A stretch of DNA of 64,000 nucleotides, taken from contig JAVEYB010000002.1 in the NCBI GenBank assembly GCA_034003725.1, positions 62,001-126,000 of the forward strand, written 5' to 3'. Shown one piece after another: positions 1 to 8,722 of this stretch (position 1 is its first letter; each line of letters opens with the position of its first letter). The notes under the pieces are model-generated. The model searched no databases, was not told where the DNA came from, and saw nothing but the letters and a program-made list of their open reading frames with translations. The DNA comes from Candidatus Zixiibacteriota bacterium (lineage in GTDB: Bacteria; Zixibacteria; MSB-5A5; GN15; FEB-12). The translations under genes and the position numbers were made by a program.

Positions 1-1221
1 CTGCACGGCACCAAAGACCGCGAAGTCGCTACCACTATGGTGATGGTCCATCTGCTGTCCAAGCTACTTTCGGACAAGACCTTTGGTCCGCACATCGTGC
101 CGATTGTCCCCGATGAAGCCCGCACGTTCGGGATGGAGTCGCTTTTCCGTAAGGTCGGAATCTATTCGCATGTCGGACAGATTTACGAACCGGTCGACAA
201 AGAAAGCCTGCTCTATTATAAGGAAGCGAAAGACGGGCAGATCCTCGAAGAAGGAATTACCGAGGCGGGCTCGATGTCGTCGTTTGTCGCCGCCGGCACC
301 GCTCATGCCACTCACGGCATCAACATGATTCCGTTTTTCATCTTTTATTCGATGTTCGGATTCCAGAGAATCGGTGACCTCATCTGGCTGGCCGGTGATG
401 CCCGTGCGAAGGGATTTCTCGTTGGCGGCACGTCGGGGCGCACCACCCTGGCCGGCGAGGGACTGCAGCATCAGGATGGCCACAGTCATTTGCTCGCGTA
501 CAAACTCCCCACATTGCACGCCTACGATCCGGCGTATGCCTTCGAACTCGCCATCATCGTGAAGGAAGGGCTGAAGAGAATGTACGAACAGGGGCAGGAA
601 ATCATGTACTACATCACCGTGATGAACGAGCCGTATATTCAGCCCGCCATACCGAAAGGCGTCGAGGAGGAAGGGGTCCTCAAAGGGCTTTACAAATTCC
701 GCAAGTCTTCGATGAAAGCAGGCGGGGCGAAGGCGCACCTGCTCGGCAGCGGTACGATCCTCAACGAAGCTCTCAAGGCGCAGGAGCTGCTGGAATCTGA
801 GTACGGCGTGTCGGCCGACGTTTGGAGCGCGACGAGCTACAAAGAGTTGTATGTCGATGCCGTTGACACCGAGCGTTGGAACATGTTTAACCATGACCAG
901 ACGCACCGGGTCCCGTACGTACAGCGAATTCTGGAAAAGGAACAGGGCGTCTTCGTGTCGGCGTCCGATTACCTCAAAATGCTGCCCAGCGCGATTGCGC
1001 GGTGGATCCCCGGGCCGTATACGATCCTCGGTACCGACGGCTATGGCCGCTCGGAGTCGCGGGAATCACTTCGCGACTTCTTCGAGGTCGACCACCGCTA
1101 CATCACGCTTGCCGCGCTGCACACGCTGGCTCATCAGAACAAGGTCAAAAACGAGGTCGTCACAAAGGCCATGAGGAAGATGGATATCAACCCCGAAAAG
1201 GCCAATCCTCTGTTTGAATGA
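1..1221 (+). CDS. aceE: Pyruvate dehydrogenase E1 component, homodimeric type (3' part)
   Basis: The frame is open from the first base of the window, so the gene begins upstream; 406 C-terminal residues are visible against roughly 890 in the family. They carry the signature stretches of AceE: PDEARTFGMESLFR, YYSMFGFQRIGDLIWLAGD, GGTSGRTTLAGEGLQHQDGH and the C-terminal GTDGYGRSESRESLR. The enzyme uses thiamine diphosphate to decarboxylate pyruvate and reductively acetylates the lipoyl group of E2. The visible part covers the end of the pyrimidine-binding domain and the C-terminal domain. It is followed after 16 bases by the E2 gene and then E3, the usual aceE-aceF-lpd order, so the three are very likely one operon. 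Confidence 0.96.
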   Translation: MHGTKDREVATTMVMVHLLSKLLSDKTFGPHIVPIVPDEARTFGMESLFRKVGIYSHVGQIYEPVDKESLLYYKEAKDGQILEEGITEAGSMSSFVAAGTAHATHGINMIPFFIFYSMFGFQRIGDLIWLAGDARAKGFLVGGTSGRTTLAGEGLQHQDGHSHLLAYKLPTLHAYDPAYAFELAIIVKEGLKRMYEQGQEIMYYITVMNEPYIQPAIPKGVEEEGVLKGLYKFRKSSMKAGGAKAHLLGSGTILNEALKAQELLESEYGVSADVWSATSYKELYVDAVDTERWNMFNHDQTHRVPYVQRILEKEQGVFVSASDYLKMLPSAIARWIPGPYTILGTDGYGRSESRESLRDFFEVDHRYITLAALHTLAHQNKVKNEVVTKAMRKMDINPEKANPLFE

Positions 1222-1237
1222 AGTCGAGGAACAGACT

Positions 1238-2647
1238 ATGATACAGGAAATCACGATTCCGGAAATAGGCGAGAAGATCGAGTCCGGCAAAGTTGTCGGA
1301 GTGTTGGTCTCAACCGGGGACACGGTCGATATCGATCAACCGCTCATCGAGTTCGAAACCGACAAGGCCGTCGTGGAAATCCCGTCAACCGCAAAGGGAA
1401 CGGTCACGGAAATCAGCGTGAAGAACGGGGACGAGGTCAGGATCGGTCAGGTGATCGTTCGTATTGAGACCGACTCCGAGTCCGCTTCGCCACAAAAACA
1501 ACCTCAACCTGAACCGGAGAAGCCGCCCGTTTCTCAGGACCGAGCAGCGACGGTCGAATCCGAAACTGCTGCGCCGAAGTCGCGCCCGGCCCCCAAAGGC
1601 ATCGAGAAGGAGAGCGCAAGGCCAATCGCCTCAGCATCGCCGGATTCAGATGAAACTACTGAAGACAGCGGGGAGGAAACGCCTGAACGGCGTCAGTCTG
1701 AAGAGTTGCCTGAGCCGGCTGAAAGCGGCCACGCCGCGCCGGCATCGCCGTCGGTTCGACGGTTAGCCCGCGAACTGGGCGCCGATATCAACGAAGTTCG
1801 GGGCACCGGACCGGGTGGACGAATCACTGTAGAAGATGTCAAGGCGCATGTGAAGAAAATCGTTACCGGTCATCCTGCCACTGAACCGGGCGGATTCGGA
1901 GAATCGGCTCGCGAAGGTCGTGCGCTTCCCGATTTCAGCAAGTGGGGAGATATTCGTCGCGAGCCGATGTCGCGCGTTCGCTCGATCACGGCCGACAGCA
2001 CCGGCTATGCCTGGAACGTGATCCCGCACGTCACGCAGTTCGATCGCGCAGACATCAGCGAAGTCGAGGACTTCCGCCGGAAATACGCCAAAGCGGCCGA
2101 AAAGGCCGGCGGGAAGCTCACCGTCACGGCCATCTTGCTGAAAGTGATCGCCGCCGCGCTCAGGAAGTACCCGAAATTCAACGCGTCCATCGATCCGGCA
2201 AATCAGGAAATCATCTACAAGGACTACTGCCATCTCGGCATGGCTGTCGATACCGACCGAGGTCTGCTCGTCCCCGTGATCCGGGATGTCGATCGGAAAA
2301 GCATCATAGAGCTGTCGGCAGAGTTGACCGATATCGCGGACCGCACCAGGAACAAAAAGATCAAGCCGGAGGAACTGGAAGGGGGGACGTTTACGATCTC
2401 CAACCAGGGTTCCATCGGAGGCGTAGACTTCACGCCGATCGTCTACTGGCCGCAGGTGGCGATTCTCGGTGTCAGCCGCTCGTCCGTGCAGCCGACGTAT
2501 ATCGACGGAGAATTGAAGCCGCGCACAATCCTTCCTCTCTCGCTGTCATACGACCATAGGCTCATTGACGGCGCCGATGCCGCCCGGTTCCTCAACTGGG
2601 TGGTGCAGGCGCTCGAACACCCCCTCCTCGTGCTTTTCGAAGACTGA
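1238..2647 (+). CDS. aceF: Pyruvate dehydrogenase E2, dihydrolipoamide acetyltransferase
   Basis: 469 residues. A single N-terminal lipoyl domain (about 1-75) carries the lipoylation site ETDKA at Lys43. A Pro/Glu/Ser-rich linker (about 80-165) follows, then the peripheral-subunit-binding domain (about 168-205, SVRRLARELGADINEVRG), and the acyltransferase domain with the catalytic DHRLIDG (His440) near the end. It moves the acetyl group from lipoyl-lysine to CoA. I chose ATG 1238 because GAGGA lies just upstream and it gives the standard start MIQEITIPEIGE; an in-frame TTG at 1214 overlaps aceE and is less likely. The lpd gene follows closely. Confidence 0.95.
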   Translation: MIQEITIPEIGEKIESGKVVGVLVSTGDTVDIDQPLIEFETDKAVVEIPSTAKGTVTEISVKNGDEVRIGQVIVRIETDSESASPQKQPQPEPEKPPVSQDRAATVESETAAPKSRPAPKGIEKESARPIASASPDSDETTEDSGEETPERRQSEELPEPAESGHAAPASPSVRRLARELGADINEVRGTGPGGRITVEDVKAHVKKIVTGHPATEPGGFGESAREGRALPDFSKWGDIRREPMSRVRSITADSTGYAWNVIPHVTQFDRADISEVEDFRRKYAKAAEKAGGKLTVTAILLKVIAAALRKYPKFNASIDPANQEIIYKDYCHLGMAVDTDRGLLVPVIRDVDRKSIIELSAELTDIADRTRNKKIKPEELEGGTFTISNQGSIGGVDFTPIVYWPQVAILGVSRSSVQPTYIDGELKPRTILPLSLSYDHRLIDGADAARFLNWVVQALEHPLLVLFED

Positions 2648-2671
2648 CGTGTGTTGAGAGTTGGTGATTTG

Positions 2672-4099
2672 ATGGTTGACCAAAAAGATTCGACTCACGT
2701 TGCCGTAATCGGCGGCGGCCCCGGCGGATATGCCGCGGCGTTTATGGCCGCTGACCTCGGCCTCGATGTTACCCTGGTTGACCCCGAAGAGAATCCCGGC
2801 GGCGTGTGTCTTTACCGGGGATGCATCCCCTCGAAAGCGCTGCTCCATGTCGCAAAGCTGATCGCGGAAACCCGCGAGGCGGAATCGTGGGGTTTGAAAT
2901 TCGGCGAGGTCGAGATCGATCTTGACAAGCTGCGATCCTGGAAAGACGGCGTCGTCGGCAAGCTGACCGGCGGTCTTGGGCAGTTGGCGCGGGCCCGCAA
3001 AGTCACCCACATCAGGGGGAAAGCGCGCTTTGTCAGCAGCACAACACTCGAGATAAAAGCCGCCGACGGCGCTCGCAGGCGGCTGACCACCCGGTACTGC
3101 ATTCTTGCTACCGGCTCGCGACCTGCGGTCATTCCGAATCTTGCGCCGGAATCCGATCGTATCCTCGACTCCACTTCCGCGCTGGATATCAAATCCGTTC
3201 CCCGAACGCTGCTGGTGGTCGGGGGAGGGTACATCGGCCTCGAACTCGGCACCGTCTACGCCGCTCTCGGTTCCAAAGTATCTGTCGTAGAGATGACCCC
3301 GTCGCTGCTGCCGGGAGCCGATAAGGACCTGGTAAGCATCCTTTCAAAGCGGTTGAAGTCATCGTTCGAGAGCATCATGCTCAACTCGACCGTTGCGGAG
3401 ATGAAAGAACAGAAAAACGGAATCAGAGCAACCTTCCGTGGTGACAAGCTGGAAAAGGAATCCGCTGTCTACGAGAAGGTCCTGATGTCCGTCGGCCGCA
3501 AACCCAATTCCGGTGACCTCGGTCTCGAAAATACCAAAGTCCGGACCGACCAGCGTGGCTTCGTGATAGTCAATGAGCGGCGGCAGACCGATGATCCCGC
3601 AATCTTCGCGATCGGCGACATCGCCGGCGAGCCGATGCTCGCCCACAAGGCGTCCCATGAGGGAAGGGTTGTTGCCGAAGTGATCGCCGGAAAACACGTG
3701 AACTACGATCCGCGTGCGATTCCCGCGGTCGTGTTCACCGATCCCGAAATCGCCTGGTGCGGGCTCATGGAACACGAAGCGAAACAAAAGGGTATCGACG
3801 TCAAGGTCTCCCGCTTCCCGTGGGCGGCCTCGGGACGGGCTACCACGCTTGGTCGCAACGACGGCGTCACCAAAATCGTTGTTGATGCCAATACCGATCG
3901 CGTGCTCGGAGTCGGCATCGCCGGCGCCGGCGCCGGAGAGCTGATCGCCGAAGCGGTCCTTGCCATCGAGATGGGAGCGCTGGCGTCTGATCTCGGATTG
4001 ACTATCCATCCCCACCCGACCCTTTCTGAGACTATCATGGGTGCCGCCGATTTGATTTACGGCCACGCCACCGACTACTATCGGCCGAAACGTGCGTAG
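2672..4099 (+). CDS. lpdA: Dihydrolipoamide dehydrogenase (E3)
   Basis: 475 residues. It reoxidises the dihydrolipoyl groups of E2 with FAD and NAD+. The N-terminal FAD-binding GGGPGGYAA is followed by the redox-active disulfide motif GGVCLYRGC (Cys46 and Cys51), the second nucleotide-binding VVGGGYIGLELG, the FAD-contacting AIGDIAGEPMLAHKA, and the C-terminal HPHPTLSE holding the catalytic His-Glu pair. All key residues are present. ATG 2672 gives MVDQKDSTHVAVIGGG; a GTG at 2651 would add seven residues. It is the last gene of the pyruvate dehydrogenase operon; the next gene starts 234 bases later with no clear terminator between. Confidence 0.95.
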   Translation: MVDQKDSTHVAVIGGGPGGYAAAFMAADLGLDVTLVDPEENPGGVCLYRGCIPSKALLHVAKLIAETREAESWGLKFGEVEIDLDKLRSWKDGVVGKLTGGLGQLARARKVTHIRGKARFVSSTTLEIKAADGARRRLTTRYCILATGSRPAVIPNLAPESDRILDSTSALDIKSVPRTLLVVGGGYIGLELGTVYAALGSKVSVVEMTPSLLPGADKDLVSILSKRLKSSFESIMLNSTVAEMKEQKNGIRATFRGDKLEKESAVYEKVLMSVGRKPNSGDLGLENTKVRTDQRGFVIVNERRQTDDPAIFAIGDIAGEPMLAHKASHEGRVVAEVIAGKHVNYDPRAIPAVVFTDPEIAWCGLMEHEAKQKGIDVKVSRFPWAASGRATTLGRNDGVTKIVVDANTDRVLGVGIAGAGAGELIAEAVLAIEMGALASDLGLTIHPHPTLSETIMGAADLIYGHATDYYRPKRA

Positions 4100-4333
4100 A
4101 GCGGCCGTGCCGACGTACCCCGCACCGCGACACGAGCGTGCCGGAATCGTCTTCGCCACCCAACCCGATCGGCGATCTCATCTCCGGCTTGGTCGTGACT
4201 GCCTCATTCTCCCGTGAAACTCTGCCCGGGTTCGTTCGTTGATTTAGTATGGGCATGCGCAAACACGTTTGGACAACTTCAGACAGATCGAGTCAATCGA
4301 ACACCGACATCCGGGGCCGTGAGGAGTAATTCT

Positions 4334-4870
4334 ATGGGTGAACCCGTCGATCGTCCCGAAACTAACCGGCCCGCCGGATCGCCGGTGGTGACCTTTCGCG
4401 ACCGGCATCATGAAACGGCACCGGATGACAGTTCGTCTGAACTCGAACTGTTCCAGACTGCCCGGCGGCTGATCCAGGCCCTGGAACGCTGCTCGGCTCG
4501 GATTCGGTCGCACGACGGTCTGACCCTGCCGCAGATGATCTGCCTGCGCGTGGTTGTCGCCGATGGTTCGGTCACCGCCACGGCGCTTGCTCGTCGCGCT
4601 CGCATGAGCGCCAGTACCATTGTCGGCCTGCTCGACGAATTGGAAACGCGCGGGTTTGTCCGACGAGATCGGGACACACGCGACCGGCGTCTGATAAATG
4701 TTACCGCCACCGATAGCGGCAAGGCAGCCGTGAAACAAAACGCTCCCGGCCTCGAACGGGAGATGACGGAACTACTCCGTCGACTCCCCCAGACGGAACG
4801 GGCGGCCATTCGTCAATCGCTGCTGCGCCTCACGGCACACATCGATTCGATCGAATTACAGAGACAGTGA
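4334..4870 (+). CDS. MarR-family transcriptional regulator
   Basis: 178 residues. After a polar N-terminus of about 45 residues there is a winged helix-turn-helix domain: ARRARMSASTIVGLLDELE as the recognition region and RRDRDTRDRRLINVTATDSG as the wing, the latter a very typical MarR signature. GAGGAG lies 8 bases before ATG 4334; the upstream in-frame codons (from 4214) lack a ribosome-binding site. MarR proteins bind palindromic operators as dimers and usually respond to small phenolic or osmotic cues; the ligand here is unknown. Its neighbours are the PDH operon upstream and a YihY gene on the other strand. A second MarR, broken, lies at 6261. Confidence 0.88.
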   Translation: MGEPVDRPETNRPAGSPVVTFRDRHHETAPDDSSSELELFQTARRLIQALERCSARIRSHDGLTLPQMICLRVVVADGSVTATALARRARMSASTIVGLLDELETRGFVRRDRDTRDRRLINVTATDSGKAAVKQNAPGLEREMTELLRRLPQTERAAIRQSLLRLTAHIDSIELQRQ

Positions 4871-4999
4871 ATGGAAGGGACAATCCATGCGTGAAGGACA
4901 GATATACCGCATGTCGCAGCAGACCGAAGCAGAAGACAAGGAACCGCCCAAGAAGCCGCCGCCGAGTCGCGTGCCACCTCGCAGGAAGCGCACGGGAAA

Positions 5000-5917
5000 T
5001 CACGAGGTGGAGCGGGTGTCGCCCGCACGCGCGGCGCGCTCCGCCGCGAGCTGCCCTATCTCGGCTCCGATAATGAACACCATCGACGTGTAATAAATCC
5101 AGAACGCGACCGCCACCAGAAGCGCATAGGTTCCGTACACCTGCTTCAGCGTCGCGCCGTGCTCTATGTAAATTCCGAACAACTGCTTGGCTATTTCCCA
5201 CAGAACCGCGGCCGCAAATGCGCTTACCGCGACCGTTCGTGTGGAGAGACGCTTTTGCGGGACCGCGAAATAGAGCGCTGCATACGCCAGAAATATCGCG
5301 GCGAACGACACCACCCGAATAACGACCCGCTGCACCATCGCGAGGTCCAGCCACTCCGGACCGGTCACCTGTTGCGCGACACGCATCGCGACATCGAGCA
5401 GCGGTAGAAGGGCGATCGATAGCACGAAAAACCCGAGCACGATAAAGACGAGCAACAGATCCTTGGCTTTCCCTCGAAGGATCGTGCCCGTATCGCCTGC
5501 CTGGAATATCTTGTTCAGAACGGTTCGCATGGAGCTGAACAAACCGCTTGCCGCGAAAAGTATCCCGACCAGCCCCAAAAGCCCCGCGATGTTCTTGTAC
5601 AGCGTAAATTCACGGACACGGGCGGCTATCAACCCCTTGATGAAATCAGCGTACTCGGGATACGGAATCACCCTGTCGATATACGAGTTGATCTCCTGGA
5701 CGATAGTCGGCCTCTCCAGCACCATACCCAGCCCGGAGAACAGGATCAACACGAGAGGAAGGATGCAGACAAACAGCGAGAAGGCAAGACCACCGGCATT
5801 CAGGAAGATGTGATGTTCGTACAGCCGGTTATACAGACCGTGCACGTAGTAACGCACCGAGTCTGCGAATTTCTTGAGAAGACCCAACACAACTGTCAGA
5901 ATCGGCAACCGTTTCAT
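5000..5917 (-). CDS. YihY/BrkB-family membrane protein
   Basis: 305 residues with about six hydrophobic helices, beginning at HIFLNAGGLAFSLFVCILPL and ending with ALLVAVAFWIYYTSMVFIIG. The AF.LF...PL pattern of the first helix and the LFGIYIEHGATLKQVYGTY segment before the last are characteristic of the YihY/UPF0761 (formerly BrkB, 'RNase BN') family, inner-membrane proteins of uncertain function. ATG 5917 is preceded by GGAG at good spacing; the open frame extends further upstream to 6004 without a ribosome-binding site. It stands alone on the minus strand. Confidence 0.88.
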   Translation of the reverse strand: MKRLPILTVVLGLLKKFADSVRYYVHGLYNRLYEHHIFLNAGGLAFSLFVCILPLVLILFSGLGMVLERPTIVQEINSYIDRVIPYPEYADFIKGLIAARVREFTLYKNIAGLLGLVGILFAASGLFSSMRTVLNKIFQAGDTGTILRGKAKDLLLVFIVLGFFVLSIALLPLLDVAMRVAQQVTGPEWLDLAMVQRVVIRVVSFAAIFLAYAALYFAVPQKRLSTRTVAVSAFAAAVLWEIAKQLFGIYIEHGATLKQVYGTYALLVAVAFWIYYTSMVFIIGAEIGQLAAERAARAGDTRSTS

Positions 5918-6260
5918 GTGAATCTCCGCATTGGATCGAATATACGCGTGTCGGGTAGTATCGCTACAAAGAAGTTGCCCGCAGAGATGCCGAAAAGCGA
6001 GCACCGGTCGTGTTATCGGCCGAGCGATTTGGCGAGATCGCAGCGGTTGCGGTGTCCCGCCGGAAGGTCCTGCCGGCGTTTCTGTTACACCTTCTGCCTG
6101 ACTTGTTTGCCCGAATAGTCAACTCCACACAAATGATTATAGTACAAATGGTTGTTATGAGAATGATATTTCAGCCGCAGATTCACTGATTATGACGGCA
6201 AAACCGTGATCTCATCGAAAGCCGGGCTGGCCGCGGACTCCCCGAGCGGACACAGCGCCG
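5918..6260. other. Gene-free stretch between yihY and decayed locus
   Basis: No convincing open frame is present. The part at about 6130-6175 is AT-rich (GATTATAGTACAAATGG and following) in an otherwise GC-rich area and may be the orphaned promoter of the broken MarR gene that follows. I see no clear inverted repeat or terminator. Confidence 0.5.
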
Positions 6261-6490
6261 GTGGCGGCGCCCGGGCAGTGTACGCCCGCTCTCATAAGCA
6301 CACGACGGGACCTGCAGATTTTCCAGTCGCTTCGAAGGATCACGCGGGCCATCGACGTTCACTGGCGTAAGCTCAAATCGCAGTTTAAGATAACCTCCCC
6401 GCCACTCGTCTGTCTCCTGGCCGTTGTCAATGAGGGGCCGCTGACCGCGACCACGATCGCACGACGCGTTTTCCTGAGTGCCGGCACGGC
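6261..6490 (+). pseudogene. MarR-family regulator, 5' fragment
   Basis: Residues FQSLRRITRAIDVHWRKLK, ITSPPLVCLLAV, and PLTATTIARRVFLSAGTAV match the dimerisation helix and the first half of the winged helix of MarR proteins. The match stops inside the recognition helix (the expected continuation is S.STV.GILDRLE), and the frame then runs into unrelated sequence. The wing and C-terminal helices are missing, and there is no good start or ribosome-binding site. Immediately downstream, in another frame, lies the C-terminal part of an asparagine-synthase-like gene, so a deletion appears to have fused the two genes. A functional product is unlikely. Confidence 0.75.
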
Positions 6491-6501
6491 AGTGCCAGAT
6501 A

Positions 6502-6852
6502 CTCATCTGGGGCGGCGATCGGGTCGACATGGCCAACGCCATGGAGTCTCGACCGGCGCTCCTTGATCACCGGGAAAAGTTCGCCTTCATGGCGCCCCCG
6601 GGACGCACCGATGAGTCCAAGCGGCGGGCGCCGGATGCGCTGCTCGACACTCACATGAACGACGACGCCATAGACGCCGCCGGTCTGTTTGACCGCAAGC
6701 GGCTTCGGGCGTTCATGAACGACTACAAACGTGATACAAACGACGTTTCACTCGTTCGCAAGGATGCCCTGGTCAACCACCTGCTCTGCCTGCATATCCT
6801 CAACCGGCAATATGTGCAGCAGAAACATCGACCCGAACCAGTCACCGTCTGA
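6502..6852 (+). pseudogene. Asparagine synthase-like amidotransferase, 3' fragment
   Basis: The frame holds GGDRVDMANAMESRPALLDH, which corresponds to the GDR..MA.S.E.R.PFLDH motif of the synthetase domain of AsnB-type glutamine amidotransferases. It is followed by RRAPDALL and a C-terminal stretch (AGLFDRKRLRAFMNDYKR, then KDALVNHLLCLHILNRQYV) matching the end of that family. The glutaminase domain and ATP-binding P-loop are absent, and the segment between LDH and RAPD is shorter than expected, so there is probably also an internal deletion. The stop at 6852 is the natural C-terminus. Confidence 0.75.
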
Positions 6853-6864
6853 CCGGACCGGACA

Positions 6865-7176
6865 TCAGGTGCCGTCCCAGCCGTATTTGTTCAGGTCGAT
6901 CCGGTCCCCGATGCCGAACGCGACCCCTTCGTCGCCAAGCATCGCACGCTGCAGTTCATAGCCGTCTCCGGGCGGCAGCGAAATCCTTCCCCGGGCGTTG
7001 ATCACGCGGTGCCACGGCAGGTTGTGGGATCGCGAGCACGAATGCAGGACTCGAACCACCTGTCGTGCAGCCCTCGGATTGCCCGCCAACGCCGCCACTT
7101 GTCCGTAAGTTGCGACCCTTCCGCGTGGAATACGGCCGAGAACCTCGATTACCTTCCTTGTGAATAGATCGTACAA
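6865..7176 (-). CDS. Alkyltransferase-like (ATL) DNA-binding protein, MGMT family
   Basis: 103 residues. The fold signatures of the O6-alkylguanine-DNA alkyltransferase C-terminal domain are present: IPRGRVATYGQVAALAGNPRAAR and the active-site region PWHRVINARGRIS. In the active enzyme the motif is PCHRV; here Trp55 replaces the alkyl-acceptor cysteine. This is the hallmark of ATL proteins, which bind O6-alkylguanine without repairing it and flag it for nucleotide excision repair. The start is TTG 7176 with GGAG seven bases upstream. It stands alone on the minus strand, next to the decayed MarR/AsnB locus. Confidence 0.88.
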   Translation of the reverse strand: MYDLFTRKVIEVLGRIPRGRVATYGQVAALAGNPRAARQVVRVLHSCSRSHNLPWHRVINARGRISLPPGDGYELQRAMLGDEGVAFGIGDRIDLNKYGWDGT

Positions 7177-7372
7177 GCGAAGACTCCATGTGACGCACCC
7201 ACAATCTCTCTGCCCGCTTACTCGGTGTCAACAACTTAAGAAACCAGCTTGACCGAACCCTCAAACTCAGATATCATGAGCCTGATATGACCACCAGTTC
7301 AAGTTCGTCCTTCAGGGTCGCTCGCACGAGCTTCCCGTCGGCATCGGTACTCAATAACATGGGAAACCGCGG

Positions 7373-8521
7373 ATGAGTTCATCAGCACCTTTTGGTATGC
7401 GAATCGGGGGAATTGCAGCATATGCGCCACGCCACCGGATCTCCAACACGCGAATAGCCGCACGCCTCCGCAAGGAGCGCATGCGCCTCAATGCCGAACA
7501 TCGTCTCAACGGTCATGACCCGCTCGATCGGAAGCAGGAAAAGCTCTTCAAAACCAGCGATCGGTGGATCCAGCGGTTTATCGGTTTCAAGGAGCGCCGT
7601 TTTGCTGCCGACGGCGAGGGCACGATCGATCTGGCCGCTCGCGCCGCGCTGCTGTTGCTGGACAAGACGGGCCTGAAGCCGTCAGAGGTTGATGGCATTG
7701 TCTTCGGCACCGTGACGCCGTCATATCTGAACTCGCCGCCCGATGCCGCGCTGCTGCAGGACCGCCTCGGAATCCCCTCCGTGATCGGCGACAAACCGCG
7801 TGAATTCTTTGCGGTCGACTGCTCGCTCGCCTGCAGTACCTGGGTGACTGCGCTCCGCAGCGCCTATATGCTGATCTCCACCGGCGCCGCCAAAAACGTA
7901 CTCGTTATCGGCGCCGACAAAATGAGCGGGACTATCAACTGGCGGGATCGAGCGTTTGCCACCGTACTCGGCGATGCCGGAACGGCCACCTGGTGTACTG
8001 CGGTACCGAAGGATCAGGACTGGTTCGGCGGAGAACGCTTCTGGAGTTGGGCCAGTGGGCGCGACGGCGACGTCATTATCACGCCGGCGGGCGGATCGGT
8101 GCGGCCCATCACGTCGATGAAGGATCTCGATGATTATCAGGATCGGCTCACCATGGATGGCGCCATGGTCAAAGAACTGATGGTGCCGCTGGTGGGTGGG
8201 CCCGGCATCGACGCCGCCCTCGAAAAATGCGGCTGGAGCATCGACATGCTCGATACCGCCACCTTCCATGAAGCCAACCTGATGATGAATCAGGATATTG
8301 CGAACCAGTGGAAAACCAAAGGCTTCCGTGGAGCGGTTGTCGATGCGGGGGGGATGTTCGGCAATACGACTTCGGCTTCCATTCCGCTGGCTGTCACACT
8401 GCACCCGGAGTATCTGAAGGTCGGTGTGCGGTTTATCTGGTTCGCGTTTGGCGGCGGTCTGTCGGCGGCCAGCGCGATGGGCGAGATTAAGCACCCGATT
8501 GTAGTCAGCGCGTCCATATAA
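7373..8521 (+). CDS. 3-oxoacyl-ACP synthase III (FabH)-like thiolase-fold enzyme
   Basis: 382 residues, longer than the roughly 320 of housekeeping FabH. The Cys-His-Asn triad is visible: Cys154 in DCSLACSTW, His299 in TFHEANL and Asn331 in GNTTSAS, with GFGGG-like FAFGGGLSAAS near the end. The extra length is mainly an insert of basic, helical sequence at about 30-60, ahead of RWIQRFIGFKERR. Such enzymes condense an acyl-CoA with malonyl-ACP or a second acyl chain, or transfer acyl groups. No other fatty-acid gene is adjacent, so substrate and pathway are open. The ATG at 7373 has only a weak upstream GGGAAACC; MRIGGIAAYAP at 7397 is an alternative start. Confidence 0.85.
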   Translation: MSSSAPFGMRIGGIAAYAPRHRISNTRIAARLRKERMRLNAEHRLNGHDPLDRKQEKLFKTSDRWIQRFIGFKERRFAADGEGTIDLAARAALLLLDKTGLKPSEVDGIVFGTVTPSYLNSPPDAALLQDRLGIPSVIGDKPREFFAVDCSLACSTWVTALRSAYMLISTGAAKNVLVIGADKMSGTINWRDRAFATVLGDAGTATWCTAVPKDQDWFGGERFWSWASGRDGDVIITPAGGSVRPITSMKDLDDYQDRLTMDGAMVKELMVPLVGGPGIDAALEKCGWSIDMLDTATFHEANLMMNQDIANQWKTKGFRGAVVDAGGMFGNTTSASIPLAVTLHPEYLKVGVRFIWFAFGGGLSAASAMGEIKHPIVVSASI

Positions 8522-8722
8522 TGACAGAGTCAGGGGTCCCGGAACTCCGGTGGCCGGACTCGCGTTCTTGAATTCGACGTTTATGACCGTCCCTGCGGGA
8601 ACCGTGGGGGCAATCCGGGCACGTACTTTTTCATCTGCCGCCGGCAGCATGAGTGCTCCGGAGCATCACTGAAAGATGTCAACCCGAAGAAGTGACGCCC
8701 ACGTCACTGGTCAGGCAGATCG

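Noticed and set aside
64-906. 280-codon open frame on the minus strand opposite aceE
   Set aside because: It is the reverse shadow of a strongly conserved AceE coding sequence and shows no domain of its own.
4887-5093. Two short plus-strand frames of 68 codons after the MarR gene
   Set aside because: Both overlap the 3' end of the yihY gene on the opposite strand, lack homology and have arginine/proline-rich low-complexity translations.
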